A DNA stretch of 64,000 nt from Tieghemostelium lacteum (Eukaryota; Evosea; Eumycetozoa; Dictyosteliales; Raperosteliaceae): assembly GCA_001606155.1 (NCBI GenBank), contig LODT01000015.1, forward strand, positions 1 through 64,000. Reading direction: 5' to 3'. A program made the translations under genes and the position numbers. The notes under the pieces were generated by a model. That model did not search any database and was not told the origin of the DNA. It saw only the letters and a program-made list of their open reading frames with translations. Below are positions 10,329 through 21,862 of this stretch, in pieces. How positions within the stretch are numbered: position 1 is the stretch's first letter; the number at the start of each line of letters is the position of its first letter.

Positions 10329-11918
10329 ATGGAATATGATCTGACTAAACAACTATGCACCTTTTTAGATGCACACATGATGCTTCCATTAATTGATTTT
10401 CTAAAATCAGTATGTGTCAATTGAGTTTGAAACTATTAATGATATAATATTTATATAAAATTTAAAATTATTTAGAGATCAATATATCCAGAAGATCAAG
10501 TAAATAAAGCCAAAGTTGATATAATAGAACAAACAGGTAGATTTGAAGATGCTATTCAATTCTTTGAAAGTATTGGTAGAGATACTACTGAGATTAATCA
10601 GAGAAAAGTTAAAACCACACAAGAAATTACAGATTTAACTAAAGAATGTGAGGTTATTTTACAATATATAGAATCAAAAAAACAACCAGAACAAGCACAT
10701 AAGACCGAATCAGCAGTTGGTGGAGAGGAAGTAACTACATCACAAGTTACCTCTACAACAGCAAGTGCAACATTAGCAACTACACCATCAACAGTTATTT
10801 CAATGAGTACAAACATTTCAGTACTCTATGATAAAGTTACAGCAAATTTATTACAATCATTGTATAAATTGGCAAAATTAACATTTGAACAAGGAAAGTA
10901 TAAACAAGCTAAAGATCTTTTGGAGGTATTTGTACTATTGAATCCAGGTAGTGATAAACATCTCTCTGCATTATGGGGTATGTTAGAATCTGATATTCTC
11001 AGTGGTAATTGGGTTGGTGCAGTTGGTGGAATTGCATCTCTGAAACAACAAATTGATGTTCACGGTACTCCAGTAGACCAACTCTACCAAAGAGCTTGGT
11101 TAGTTCACAGATCACTATTTATCTATTTCAACTATCAAGAAAACAAATCACTACTCTTTGAGTTGTTCCTCGACGAAAAATATTTGATTGCAATTCAAAC
11201 TGCTTGCCCACACATTCTCCGTTACCTAGCCGTTGCAATCATCAACAACAAAAGAAGACAACAATCTATGCTTTTCCAAAGAAATCTAAACACTTTGGTA
11301 AGAATCATTGAACAAGAAGCCTACACCTATCGTGATCCAGTAACTCTCTTTATCCATAATCTCTATGTTAAATTCAATTTTGAAGAAGCTCAAAACCAAT
11401 TGTCTCAAGCTGAGAAGGTTTTGGCAAACGATTACTTTTTGGCTTCAGGACTCGAAGATTTCATGGAAAATGCTCGTGTATGTATCTTTGAGACCTATTG
11501 TAACATTCATGAAAATATCGATATAGATATGCTGAGCAAGAATCTTGGTATCTCTGAAAACCCTGAAAAATGTGAAAGATGGATTGTCGAAGCCATCAGA
11601 CAAGCAAGATTCAATGCCAAAATTGATTCTGCCAACAATCAAATTAAAATGTTTTCACAACACAATAATTCCTATCGTCAAGTTATCAATAAGACCAAAC
11701 CTCTCTTTAATTTAGGTATTGAAATTGTAGTTGGTATCAATGATTCAAAATCTCAACAATCTAGAAAACTTGATCAAAATAATCGTCAAAATAAGAATCG
11801 TCAAAATCGTCAAAGCAATCAAAACAACCAAACCAATCAAAGCAACCAAAGCAACCAAAGCAATCAAAACAATCAAACCAATCAAACCAATCAACCAACT
11901 GTTGCTGCAACCAACTAA
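10329..11918 (+). CDS. eif3e: Eukaryotic translation initiation factor 3 subunit E
   Basis: Two exons, 10329-10409 and 10476-11918, for about 507 residues. Exon 1 gives MEYDLTKQLCTFLDAHM and exon 2 continues RSIYPEDQV, the conserved start of eIF3e/INT6. The PCI domain lies in the carboxyl half (FIHNLYVKFNFEEAQ... WIVEAIRQARFNAKID). eIF3e is a core octamer subunit of eIF3, which loads mRNA on the 40S subunit. Compared with about 445 residues in animals, it has a Thr/Ser/Ala-rich insert around residues 125-160 and an Asn/Gln repeat tail of N-Q-S/T units (last 45 residues). Codon use changes from very AT-rich to more mixed in the middle, as expected for a highly expressed gene. Confidence 0.92.
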
Positions 11919-12167
11919 ATAACAATAATTTCTCAAAATAACCGCACCCCAAAAATAAAAATACATAATATCTTCACCTAAAAATAGTATCTCTATCTCT
12001 ATTTGTTTGAAGTTACTTTAATATATATTTATATTATATATCTCTATGATCTTTTTATTTTTATTTGATGATCGGCTTTTTCAAATACCTTTTTTTAAAA
12101 AAATCTTATCAATCTTATTGCTAAAGAAACTGAAGGTTTAAATGTGATTTACAGTAATATTTTTAAA

Positions 12168-12222
<55 letters not shown>

Positions 12223-12245
12223 TTAGATATCTATTGATTAACTAT
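11919..12245. other. Convergent intergenic region with TTA microsatellite
   Basis: Region between two genes that point at each other. It holds the 3' ends of both transcripts and a long TTA repeat at 12168-12222; no gene seen. Confidence 0.6.
12168..12222. repeat. TTA trinucleotide microsatellite
   Basis: About 55 bases of uninterrupted TTA/TAT repeat (roughly 18 copies) just beyond the stop codon of the NDUFS6 gene. Triplet repeats of this kind are common in dictyostelid intergenic DNA and are likely to vary in length between strains. Confidence 0.95.
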
Positions 12246-12606
12246 TTAATGATGATGATGTCCTTTCTTTTGAACAAATCTAATTCCGCAATAACCACAT
12301 GGTTGAGGTTCATGTGAATCTAAATTTATATAAACCATAGGATGTCCAAGTGGACCATTACCACCATCACATCCAACAGTATTACTAGTTACTTCTACTG
12401 GTTTAACCTCATTAATCAATTCCTCTGCAGTTTTGACTGGCTATTGTTTTCATTTTAAATATTAACATATGACTTGCTACTTAATAATTCACTTTACTTA
12501 CTCTAACATTATATTTATTTGATGGAATTTGGTTTAAACTAACAGATGATCCAGTTGATCTCAAACTGTTATAAATTTTGGTGGTCAAATTTCTCCAGTA
12601 TGACAT
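12246..12606 (-). CDS. ndufs6: NADH dehydrogenase iron-sulfur protein 6 (complex I 13 kDa subunit)
   Basis: Two exons, 12606-12502 and 12440-12246, joining in phase for 99 residues. The CHCC zinc-finger core is complete: VGCDGGNGPLGHPMVYINLD followed by PCGYCGIRFV, the C-x8-H-x14-C-x2-C type site of NDUFS6. The amino end (MSYWRNLTTKIYNSLRS) is basic and amphipathic, as for a mitochondrial presequence. NDUFS6 binds zinc and is needed late in assembly of the complex I N-module. The tail ends in four consecutive His codons. The gene is small and split, so it is easily missed. Confidence 0.93.
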
Positions 12607-12746
12607 TTTGGGTAATAATAAACAAAAAACTAAAAAAAAAAAAAAAAAAAATTATAATCTTCAAAATCAAATAAAGATGGAATATTAACAATTTGGTATT
12701 TAATCACAAAAATAGGATATTTATTTTTTTAAAGTAATTTCACAGA

Positions 12747-15035
12747 TTACCATTGACCATCAAATGAACTGAAACTAGATAGTAAAAAGACAGAATAATA
12801 GTTTTTCTTTTCAATCTTTGAGCACCAATTCCAAGCAGAAGTCAATCTACCATCGATACAAGAACCAGCATCAAAGAAATTATCAGCACCAGAACCATCA
12901 AAAGCAAATTTAAAAAAGTCACAAAGGATTGTTTTTACTAAACCTTCTCTGCTACCAAATGTCTCATTAATATAGTTAATGATACCTGGATCTTTAATCT
13001 TTGGAATATATCCCAATGTGATTACAATTGGATTGAGAATTCTAGAGATTTGAGTATATTTATCAATAAATGTCAAAGCATTGGGTACATTGTGATCACC
13101 CAAATGAATAACTGAACTACCAACCCAATCCTCACCAACCTTCTGTTGACAACGTCTCAAAATGGCATTCATAATTCTAGATACTCTTGGAGCTGATTGA
13201 ATTCTATTCAAACCTTGTCCGGTATTAGACAATTGGTAACCATTACCATCGAGCAAATCAATTTCAGCATTATACCAGAGTCTAAACATATCATGGAGAA
13301 CCAATTGCCATAAAGTCAAAGACTGATAGACATAATTGTACTGTTTCTTGTGAGAATGTGTCAAACGAGCTCCGCCAACACCAGCTTGAATACCCAATGA
13401 GTATTCTAACTCATGAGCACCTGGTTTAAAGTATTTCTTGAGATATGCCTTCATTTTCTTTACTGGATCTCTGTTCTCACGGAGATATGTGTGATTATCA
13501 CAAATGGAATAGATACAAACTTCAATATCCTCTGGTCTCAATTGAGAGGTTGCATATTTTTTTGTAAGTTTCTTAATGGCAAATTCTTTTTCCTTGATTT
13601 CTCTTTGGACTTCATATCTTTGTTTACCATCTGCTAAGATTTCTCTAGTTGCAATCTCTAATAATTCATCTTCCAATAGAGATTCACCACCTTTTTCCTT
13701 TAATAATTCATAGACTGTCTTTAATGGTTTAATCATATTCAATCCACCAAGATTTCTCTTGTTATCCTCTGAAGAGGCATCTTGAAGTAAATGAATCATT
13801 TTACCATACTCCGTTCTCATTTTGGCAGGATTCATAATCTTATGTCTTCTACCAATTTCAAATACATTTTGAAAGAATTCTTCATTTTCAAAGAACTCCT
13901 TATTTTCAAGTAATTTTTGACCTTTTTTAAAATCGCTAAAAAAACAAGAGCTATTAATAATGTGTATATAACAAAATGGATTAATTTAACATACCTAGCA
14001 ACTAATAAACCAGAAAGAATTGCACAAATTTGTCTAAGTTGTTCATTGATTCTTTTTGATTTACCACCACCAATATGAATAATATCAATCTTGTCAGTGT
14101 ATTCAGAGACATGAAGAGCAGCCTCTAATAGACGTAATTCAGATCTTTCACGTATTGATAGACGAAGTGGAATATATTTTGATCTCTCTGTAAACCAATC
14201 TTTTCCCAAAACTGTACGTTCACTTTGATTCATACCATGACCAAAATAGTTTTTAGTGTGTAAACTAAAATTATTATTATTATTATTATTATTACTATTA
14301 TTACTATTACTACCATCCATTTCATCATCATCACCTTCTAGATCTATATTTTTTTTTAAGGTGTGAGAGGCCAAAGAAGGGAGATGATGTAAATTAGTAT
14401 TCGACAAACTTATCAGTGGATTGGTGAGATTATATCGATTATACGTACTACTGAGATTATTACTATTACTATTATTACTATTGTTACTTGTACTATCAAT
14501 GCCTATATTAGTAGGTAAATTACTTTGACCTTGTTGTTGTTGTTGTTGTGGTGCATGTCTCAGAGAATTCAATTGACTAAATGTCAATTCTTGTCCATTT
14601 GAATTATTTAAACTTAAGAATGTATGAGTTTTACGATTACCTCTTCTGTGTACTGCCTATAAAATTATAATAAATCATGATATTTATAAGAAAAAAAATA
14701 GAAAAATTTTATACAATTAATTGTGAACATAAGTTATTTGTAATAAAAAAATAAAGATATATAGAATATATTTGTTAATGATCTTATAATTTTCTTTTAG
14801 AATCTAATGATTGAATACTTACAATTGAACAAACTTCACAAAATTCATCTTTACAAATTAAACAACGAACCATAGCTGGTTGATCTGTGCATTCAACACA
14901 CATTCCCTCTGGTGTGATATCGATAACTGGTTCAAATTTAACATGTGGTGTTAAATCTTCATTTTCTTCATCAATTTCAATATCATCGTCACCGTCTAAC
15001 AATTTAGATAGTTTTGCTTGATTTTGGTTATGCAT
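12747..15035 (-). CDS. UPF0652/DUF2009 protein with amino-terminal B-box
   Basis: Three exons, 15035-14823, 14656-13995 and 13935-12747, join in phase for about 687 residues. Residues about 44-80 form a B-box-type zinc finger: CVECTDQPAMVRC, CKDEFCEVC, then across the intron AVHRRGNRKTH. A Gln/Asn/Ser-rich linker follows (residues about 90-190). The rest, from LGKDWFTERSKYIPLR to the carboxyl end (IHLGDHNVPNAL, ILNPI, FDAGSCIDGRLTSAWNWC), is the conserved DUF2009 region of UPF0652 proteins found in fungi, plants and amoebae. Biochemical function is not established as far as I know. A second open segment upstream could extend the protein, but it has no ATG (see the upstream region). Confidence 0.87.
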
Positions 15036-15457
15036 TTCTCCTTTTAAAAAATAATATTAAAATTGAGGTTTATTATTAAAATCTATACCATTGGTAAATC
15101 TCTCAACAACAATGATAAATACCTTTATCTCTTCTCTTTTTTGAATTATTCTGGTTATTTATATTTTGATTCGATCCTTCAGAATTTGATTCAGAAGAAG
15201 TTAAATAATTCCAAATTCTATCTATTGTGTCTTTTGTATTGAATTGAAAAGAAAGTACTTAAAGGCCTTACTTATCTTTTCAATTACCGTAAATATGTGA
15301 AAAATAGAAAATTGAATAAATAAAAAAAAAAAAAAATTTTTTTAATAAATTGAAATATTTGGGTGTTTTGGCAGATATTTTTTTTTTGAACTTGAAAAAG
15401 ATATACAATCGATTACTTTTTTAATCAAACATTTTCAATAATTATATAGTACGATGA
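15036..15457. other. Upstream region with an in-frame open segment lacking ATG
   Basis: On the minus strand 15258-15123 is open for 45 codons and ends in a GTATTT donor; an AAAAG acceptor at 15041 would join it in frame to the DUF2009 gene four residues before its ATG. The open segment looks coding (RIWNYLTSSESNSEG, then NQNNSKKRRDK) but has no ATG and is preceded by a TAA. It could be a 5' leader exon, part of an exon whose start lies further upstream, or the result of a sequencing error. Confidence 0.4.
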
Positions 15458-17014
15458 TTATATAGTATGATGAGAAGTTAAATATTTATCCGATTGCATT
15501 TCTACTAATCTACTAACAGCTCTACTAAACATAAATCTTTCCTCTTCGCCATTGAATCTTGATAATTGTTCAGGGGTTAGAGTTAAGTCATCCATCAACT
15601 GTCTAATCTCTGCTGACTCTGTTGGAGAGGATGAAGATTGGTCAGCCATAAATAGCTGAGATGGTTGTGCCTCTGCAGTACATATCAATTTAACTTTATG
15701 TTCATATAAAACATCAATTAGTGTGATAAATCTTCTTGCTTGATTCTTTGAGGATTCGTTCATTTTTGGAATATTTTCAATGAAAATGGTGTGGAAATGT
15801 TTTGCAAGACCTATATAGTCGTCAGCACCTAAAGGTTTGTCACAGAGTTCATCAAATGTAAATAAACCGCATTGTCTAGCAGATCTATGTACAATCAGTT
15901 TACGACCTGTATCGAGTGTAATATGTTTCTCTTCAATAGGTTCACCATGAGACAACTGTTTAAACATCTCCATGAGTTGTTTACTAGTCTCTGATGTACA
16001 CTCTGGGAAATATACTCGTTTAGTACGAATTCCAGCTAATCTATAATCCAAACCCGAATTCAGATTATGGACTATACAAGTGGACTCAAGGTAACTTATA
16101 AAAGGTAAAAACAGCTGTCGGTTCAGTCCGTTCATATAGAGGTCTTGTGGTGGACGATTAGATGTAGTAACCAACACAGCGCCCAGACTAAACATTTGTG
16201 AAAACAGTCTCTTAAGTATCATTGCATCGGAGACATCGGTAACTTGAAATTCATCAAAACACAATAACCAAGCCTCATTAACCAATGCACGAGCCAACGG
16301 TATAATAGGATCATCTTCATGTGACTTCTTTGTCTGTCTCCACAAATGTAAACGTCTGTGAACATCTAACATAAAATGATGAAAATGTATTCTCTTTTTC
16401 TTTTTAATATTTACAGAGTGGTAAAATAAGTCCATTAAAAAACTTTTACCACACCCCACATCTCCGTATAAATAAACTCCTTTAATATTACTACTGCTAT
16501 TGATTGAAGTTGCATTTTGATTGCTTTTTTCTTGTCCTCCAAACCATTTTGAAAATATTGAAGTATCTTGTTGTAATTGTATCTCTTGTTGATGATCTTT
16601 ATCAAAATATCTATGTTCGTTTAATTGATTATAAAGATTTTGAAGTAACTTTACAGTCAACATCTGATAGTCATCTCTCTTGATTTTACCTTCACTCAGT
16701 AGTCTTTGGTATTCTGATAAAGGTCCTTGTTCCTTTTCCACCACTGAATCAGTAATTAATTTAATATGATCTGGTATCTTTATACTATTACTACTGTTAT
16801 TACTACTACTACTATAACATCTAAGTGACTTATTAAAGTCATTTAATATTGATTTATGATAATTTGTTTGTAAATATCTTGATACTGTATTACCATTGTG
16901 GTATCTACTGGTACTTTTGATAATATTGAATTTTAAATTCCCAAAATATTGATATTTAAGTGAAATATCATAGTTTCTTATTACAGATCCAATGAATCGA
17001 TTTCTAAATATCAT
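15458..17014 (-). CDS. afg1: AFG1/LACE1-family mitochondrial ATPase
   Basis: Intronless gene for 518 residues. Walker A is GDVGCGKS (184-191), Walker B LCFDEFQVTD (near 253), with sensor-like TTSNRPP and the family block HFHHFMLDVHRRLH and FISYLES. The first 70 residues are basic, Ser/Asn-rich and without acidic runs, a likely mitochondrial presequence. AFG1 proteins are AAA-related ATPases of the inner mitochondrial membrane that help clear or degrade respiratory-chain subunits and affect p53 import in animals. Length is close to the family norm (480-510). The assignment is firm; the local role is inferred. Confidence 0.93.
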   Translation of the reverse strand: MIFRNRFIGSVIRNYDISLKYQYFGNLKFNIIKSTSRYHNGNTVSRYLQTNYHKSILNDFNKSLRCYSSSSNNSSNSIKIPDHIKLITDSVVEKEQGPLSEYQRLLSEGKIKRDDYQMLTVKLLQNLYNQLNEHRYFDKDHQQEIQLQQDTSIFSKWFGGQEKSNQNATSINSSSNIKGVYLYGDVGCGKSFLMDLFYHSVNIKKKKRIHFHHFMLDVHRRLHLWRQTKKSHEDDPIIPLARALVNEAWLLCFDEFQVTDVSDAMILKRLFSQMFSLGAVLVTTSNRPPQDLYMNGLNRQLFLPFISYLESTCIVHNLNSGLDYRLAGIRTKRVYFPECTSETSKQLMEMFKQLSHGEPIEEKHITLDTGRKLIVHRSARQCGLFTFDELCDKPLGADDYIGLAKHFHTIFIENIPKMNESSKNQARRFITLIDVLYEHKVKLICTAEAQPSQLFMADQSSSSPTESAEIRQLMDDLTLTPEQLSRFNGEEERFMFSRAVSRLVEMQSDKYLTSHHTI

Positions 17015-19278
17015 TTTTACTGAAATAAGTGGGGTTAAGATGTTTGCTTTACAAAAATTATTTGAAAAAAAAAAAAAAATAATAAATCCTTTATCTCAAA
17101 ATGTGTGAATCTCGGTTATTCATCAATCTTTTTTATCATGAATGGTATTTTATCCCTTTATTAATATAATTGTCCACTCTCGACATTATTATTTTAAAAA
17201 ATCCCCAATCGAGATGATATGTGAATTATATCATATTGTCAGTTTGTCAGGTCACTTAAATTCACTCACCATGTGTACATATATATTAAATTTAAAACTT
17301 TTCATTTTCATACCTTTGCTAGGGGACCTTCCTTAAAAGACTATTATGTTTTACTCAACTTTTTTTGAAATAAAAATTAATTTATTTTTTTTTAAAACTT
17401 TCCAAAGTGCCTCAATATTCAACCCCCATGTTAAATTTGATATTTACACTAATGGTATTTTGTTGAGATGAGATGTGATCAGATATGTTTCTTATTTTTT
17501 TTTTTTTTTTTTAATAAAAGACTCGTGAAATTATATTAAATTACAATTATTAATCTAAAGTAATATTATTACTAAAATATAATAATATTAATTTAAATTA
17601 AAATAAAATATTTATAAAAAACAAGGTAATTATTATATTTAATAATAAAATTTGTATAAAATTATAAGTATAAAATCATTATTCATAGGTGATAAATAAT
17701 TATATTTTTTTTTTACAAATATTTGAAAAGAGGTGGAGAATAGAGGATATTGTTATTGTTATTGTCAATATAGACTTGAAAACAATGGAATAAAATACAC
17801 ACACTTTCCCCCTGCCCACATTATTTATCTTTAAAATTTTTAATAAAATGGAAATCTCATTAAATTTTATTATAACTTTGGGGATATTGATTTTATCATT
17901 TAACACCTATACCCCTCTCTCCTCTTATGAAATTAAAACCTTTGAAAAAAAGAGGATTTATTTATTTTCAATTTGTGTTAAAACTGTGTGTGTATTAAAA
18001 TTCATGTGTGTCACTTCACTTTTATTCACATAGTTTTAATTTCAATAAAAAAAAACAAGGAGTGGAAAAGAAAGTTTATCAAAATGGAGACCTATCTCAC
18101 TCCAGCAATCACACAACTAGCAAAAATAACAATAGTAGAACAACAAAAATACCAATAACAATTTTTTTTTCAAGATATTATTTTGTGTTTTTTTTTTCTA
18201 CAAGACCACAGATAACAATTCATAATAATAATATTTGTTTTTTTATTATTTTTAAAATAATAATCAAAATCCATTTTTCTTGAAAATTGTACTTCCTTCT
18301 TTTAAATAATTTTTTATAACTTCTCACATTTTAGATGGATGTATAATTATTATATATAATTGCTCTATAAAATCCAAAATAATACTTTGATTTAATATAG
18401 CAATCTCTATTCAGAGAAACCTCCCCTTTTCCCCACAACACACCTCGTTATTCCATCTTTGTACCTTTTTAGACTTTGTATCGTATCTTTAACTTATTTT
18501 TGTAAAATTTAATAAAAAAAAAAAACTAATCACCAATATTGTCATTGTGTTCTCTGTTGTCTTTTGTGTGTCAAATAGCATTTTCAATTAATTCTTCCTT
18601 CAATTCAATTTCAAATTTCCCAGAGTATCCAAATAAATTAAATTTGAAAAAAAAAAAAAAAACTCGTCAAAATTTTCCCAAACAAACTGTTTCGCAAAGA
18701 ATATCTGTTTTTTTAATATTTGTTTTAATTTCTTCTTTACATGTATTGATATTTTTTTTTTCTCTTTACTTTATACATTAGCATTGTTATACCTGTACAC
18801 AAAACCATCTAAAATCAATAGTTATCAAAAAATAACATTTTTATTATATAAAAAAAAAAAGGTAAATTACACACCAAACTCTCAATCAATAAAAATCACT
18901 ACACTCACACAATGGGAACTGAGGAGTATAAATGTTTAATCATTGACACCACCCCCTACTGTGAGCACAGAAAAAAAAAAAAACAGAATAGAAAGGAATA
19001 ATAGAAAGAAATTTTTTTTATACATTCTTATTTACCTCCCAAATTAATGAAAAATCCAAAGATATTAACATTTTTTTTCTCATAATTTATGTTTAGTGAT
19101 TAATTTATTCTATCCTATAGGTCATTAGTTATTTATATATATCACAATCAACAATTACAAAAGTTTTTTTCACTCAACAACAAAACAATTGTTTATTTTA
19201 TACCAATTCATTTCATACAACACTTTTTTAATTATCTTTATAATTTTTACAATACAAAAGCTTTTTTTTTGAAATCCA
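17015..19278. other. Long gene-free region
   Basis: About 2.26 kb between a minus-strand and a plus-strand gene, the longest gap in the window. Four open stretches of 60-91 codons occur, but their residues mirror base composition and none shows a domain. Several C-rich patches (for example near 17806 and 18422) and repeated poly-T and poly-A tracts are present. It probably holds two promoters and a long 5' leader for the kinase gene; a non-coding RNA cannot be ruled out. Confidence 0.55.
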
Positions 19279-21616
19279 ATGATTTATAGAAGAAATTCAT
19301 TATCAAATGTACAGATTAACAATAATAATATTACATCACCTATAGTAAATCAAGAAGTTGATAATAATACACCAAAATTAACACCACCTCCAAATTCTTC
19401 GTAGGTATTTTTAATATACTATGAAAAGAATATATATTAATATATTATTAAAATTTAGGATAAAGATATCAAGATATGAAGAAGATTTTTGTGAAGTAGA
19501 AAAAGTTGGTAAAGGTGGATATGGATCAGTTTATAAGGTTCAAAATAAATTAGATGGATTATACTATGCCCTAAAGAAAATACCATTTAAGAATACTACA
19601 CAAGTATTTTTGGATAAGGTGTTACGTGAGGTAAAGACACTAGCCTCATTAAATCATAGAAATATAGTTAGATATCACTCTGCATGGTTAGAGACAGATA
19701 ATGTACCATATAGTATATCTAGGGATGGTAATGGTTATTTGAATACAGGTGGACAAGATACCACAAACAAAACTGGATCACAGATGTTTGATGGTAATTG
19801 GGGTACTACCAATGACTATGATTCACCACCATTCCAAATTGATCAAATCGAAAGAAAACTAAGATCACCATTAAAGACTAGCACCAATGCTCTCAAAAAG
19901 AACTCAAAGTTGTGTAAATCCTCTTCAGCTGAGGATGAGGACGAAGATGATGATGGTTATGACCACTCTCTAAATCGTCTACAATTTCCACCAGAGTTTG
20001 AAGAAGAGTTTAGACAATTTGGTAAACAGGCCTCTCTTAGAGAATCCATGTTTTCCAATCAGGTTTTGGATGACTCTGATGATGAGTCTGGTAATACTGG
20101 ATTCGGGTTCTTTAAGACTCCAAAAAAGAGAACTAGTAGCAGTTCATTTTCTTTGGATAGTTCAGCAGAGAATTCCAATAATTCAATGTTTTCAGATGAT
20201 GAAGAAGAGGATGAAGAAGAGGATGACTCTGAAGGTTCTGGATCAGAGGAAGAAAGTTCCTATGAATCTGAAGAGGAAGAAGAAGAAGAAGAAGAGGATG
20301 ATGAGGATGACTCTGAATCCGATAAAGAGGATGATGAAGAAGAGGAAGAGGAAGAAGAGGAGGAATTAGATTCTTTAAAAAAGTTAATAACCTCCAGTAC
20401 AACACCACCTATATCCATGCCAAATAGAGCCATTAAAACATCAACATCATCAGCTACCACCACACAATCATTGAAACAATCACAAAGCTCTCAAAAATCA
20501 ATTCCCAATGTTGGTGGAAGCAGTACTTCACCACCCAAGAGTTTATATCGTCTAACTACATTATACATAGTTATGCAATTGTACAGTCAAACCTTGGGAC
20601 AATGGCTCGAAAATCGACCAGGTGACCAAATCAAAGAGGAAGATAATTTAAATATTTTTAAACAAATTTGTATAGGACTTAGATATATTCACAGTAAAGG
20701 TATCATTCATCGTGATTTGAAACCTGGTAATATATTCTTGGTCAAAGCTGAGGATTTTGCAGGTTCTCCTGGATACTCTAACCTCTCTGAAGAATCTGAT
20801 GAATTTGGTGATCTTTTAGTCTCTCTGGGTGACTTTGGATTAGCAGTTCAACATAATGTCTCTTCAACTTCACCAACACCAACCCAAACTCCAAATTCAA
20901 CACCAAGTCTAACTCCAGTAAATAGTCAAATGTTTTTACCAACCATCTCACCTATGGAAAATAATAGTCAGAATAATGTAATATTACAACAACAACAACA
21001 ACAACCAACTTCAACATCATTTAGTGTCAGTTCCAGTCTTAATGGATTGATACCACCTATTCCATCACTGACTACATCATCTTCTTCATCTTCAACAGCA
21101 AGTATTTTATCAAGTAGTAATTCTTCTGCTTCTGCTATGGCCACTTCAGCAACAGGTACATCTTTAAATCGTTCAATGGAACATTTTAAACATACCTCTG
21201 CAGTTGGTACAATGACCTATAGCAGTCCAGAACAGAAAAAGGGTCTTTACAATGAAAAAACTGATATCTACAGTTTAGGTATAATTTTATTTGAGCTCTA
21301 CTATCCATTCTCAACCAGAATGGAGAAAGCTCGTGTATTGTCCGATCTCAGAAATAGAATTCTTCCAAAATCATTCCTACAAAAACATCCAAAGGTTGCC
21401 GATTTGGTTTTATCCATGATGAGACCAAACCCAGATGAGAGACCTTCTGCTGCTGATATCCTAAAATCTGAAATCTTTGGTCAAATGTTATCAGTCTCTG
21501 AAATGGAATATATCATTAAACATCAACAATCAATCATTGAACAATTAAAACAACAAATCTACCAATTAAAATCTCCCAGTCAGTTAATTAATCAAGATGA
21601 TGTTATTATATTCTAA
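19279..21616 (+). CDS. eIF2-alpha-kinase-like Ser/Thr protein kinase
   Basis: Two exons, 19279-19400 and 19459-21616, for about 759 residues. Joining at a GTAGGT donor (an in-frame TAG follows if unspliced) gives ISRYEEDFCEVEKVGKGGYGSV, very like dictyostelid IfkA/IfkB. Catalytic features are intact: glycine loop GKGGYGSV (58-65), ALKK lysine, HRDLKPGN (H458-D460), DFG (D499) and SPEQ. A large insert splits the N-lobe (about residues 130-395), as in GCN2, PERK and HRI, and is mostly Asp/Glu/Ser. A second Ser/Thr/Gln insert follows DFG. The protein ends in a short coiled coil (IIKHQQSIIEQLKQQIYQL) with no histidyl-tRNA-synthetase-like region, so it resembles HRI more than GCN2. The probable substrate is eIF2-alpha Ser51. 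Confidence 0.82.
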
Positions 21617-21862
21617 AAAAAAAGTAGATAGAAATTACCTCCCCCTCCGCTCTCATCTCTACTTTTTTCCAATCAAAAGAAATCATCACTACCCCTCAAC
21701 AAAAGAAATAAATAAGTCCCTCCCACTTTATTATTTATTTTTTTTTCCTTGTAAACAAAAATCGATTAGAGTAACTTCAAAATTTATCTTTTATCTTGTT
21801 TTGTTTTGAGAATATGATATAATATTTATAAAATTTTATTTGTACAATGGTGTTTTATATAC

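Noticed and set aside
15165-15178. GATTCGATCC as a tRNA B-box
   Set aside because: No matching A-box or cloverleaf arms around it; lies in an exon-like segment.
17142-18781. Four open stretches of 60-91 codons in the long gap
   Set aside because: AT-driven residues, no motif, inconsistent frames; treated as non-coding.
20133-20463. Minus-strand open frames across the acidic region of the kinase gene, rich in Ser or Leu/Pro
   Set aside because: They are the antisense of GAA/GAG/GAT codon runs; the plus-strand kinase frame explains them.
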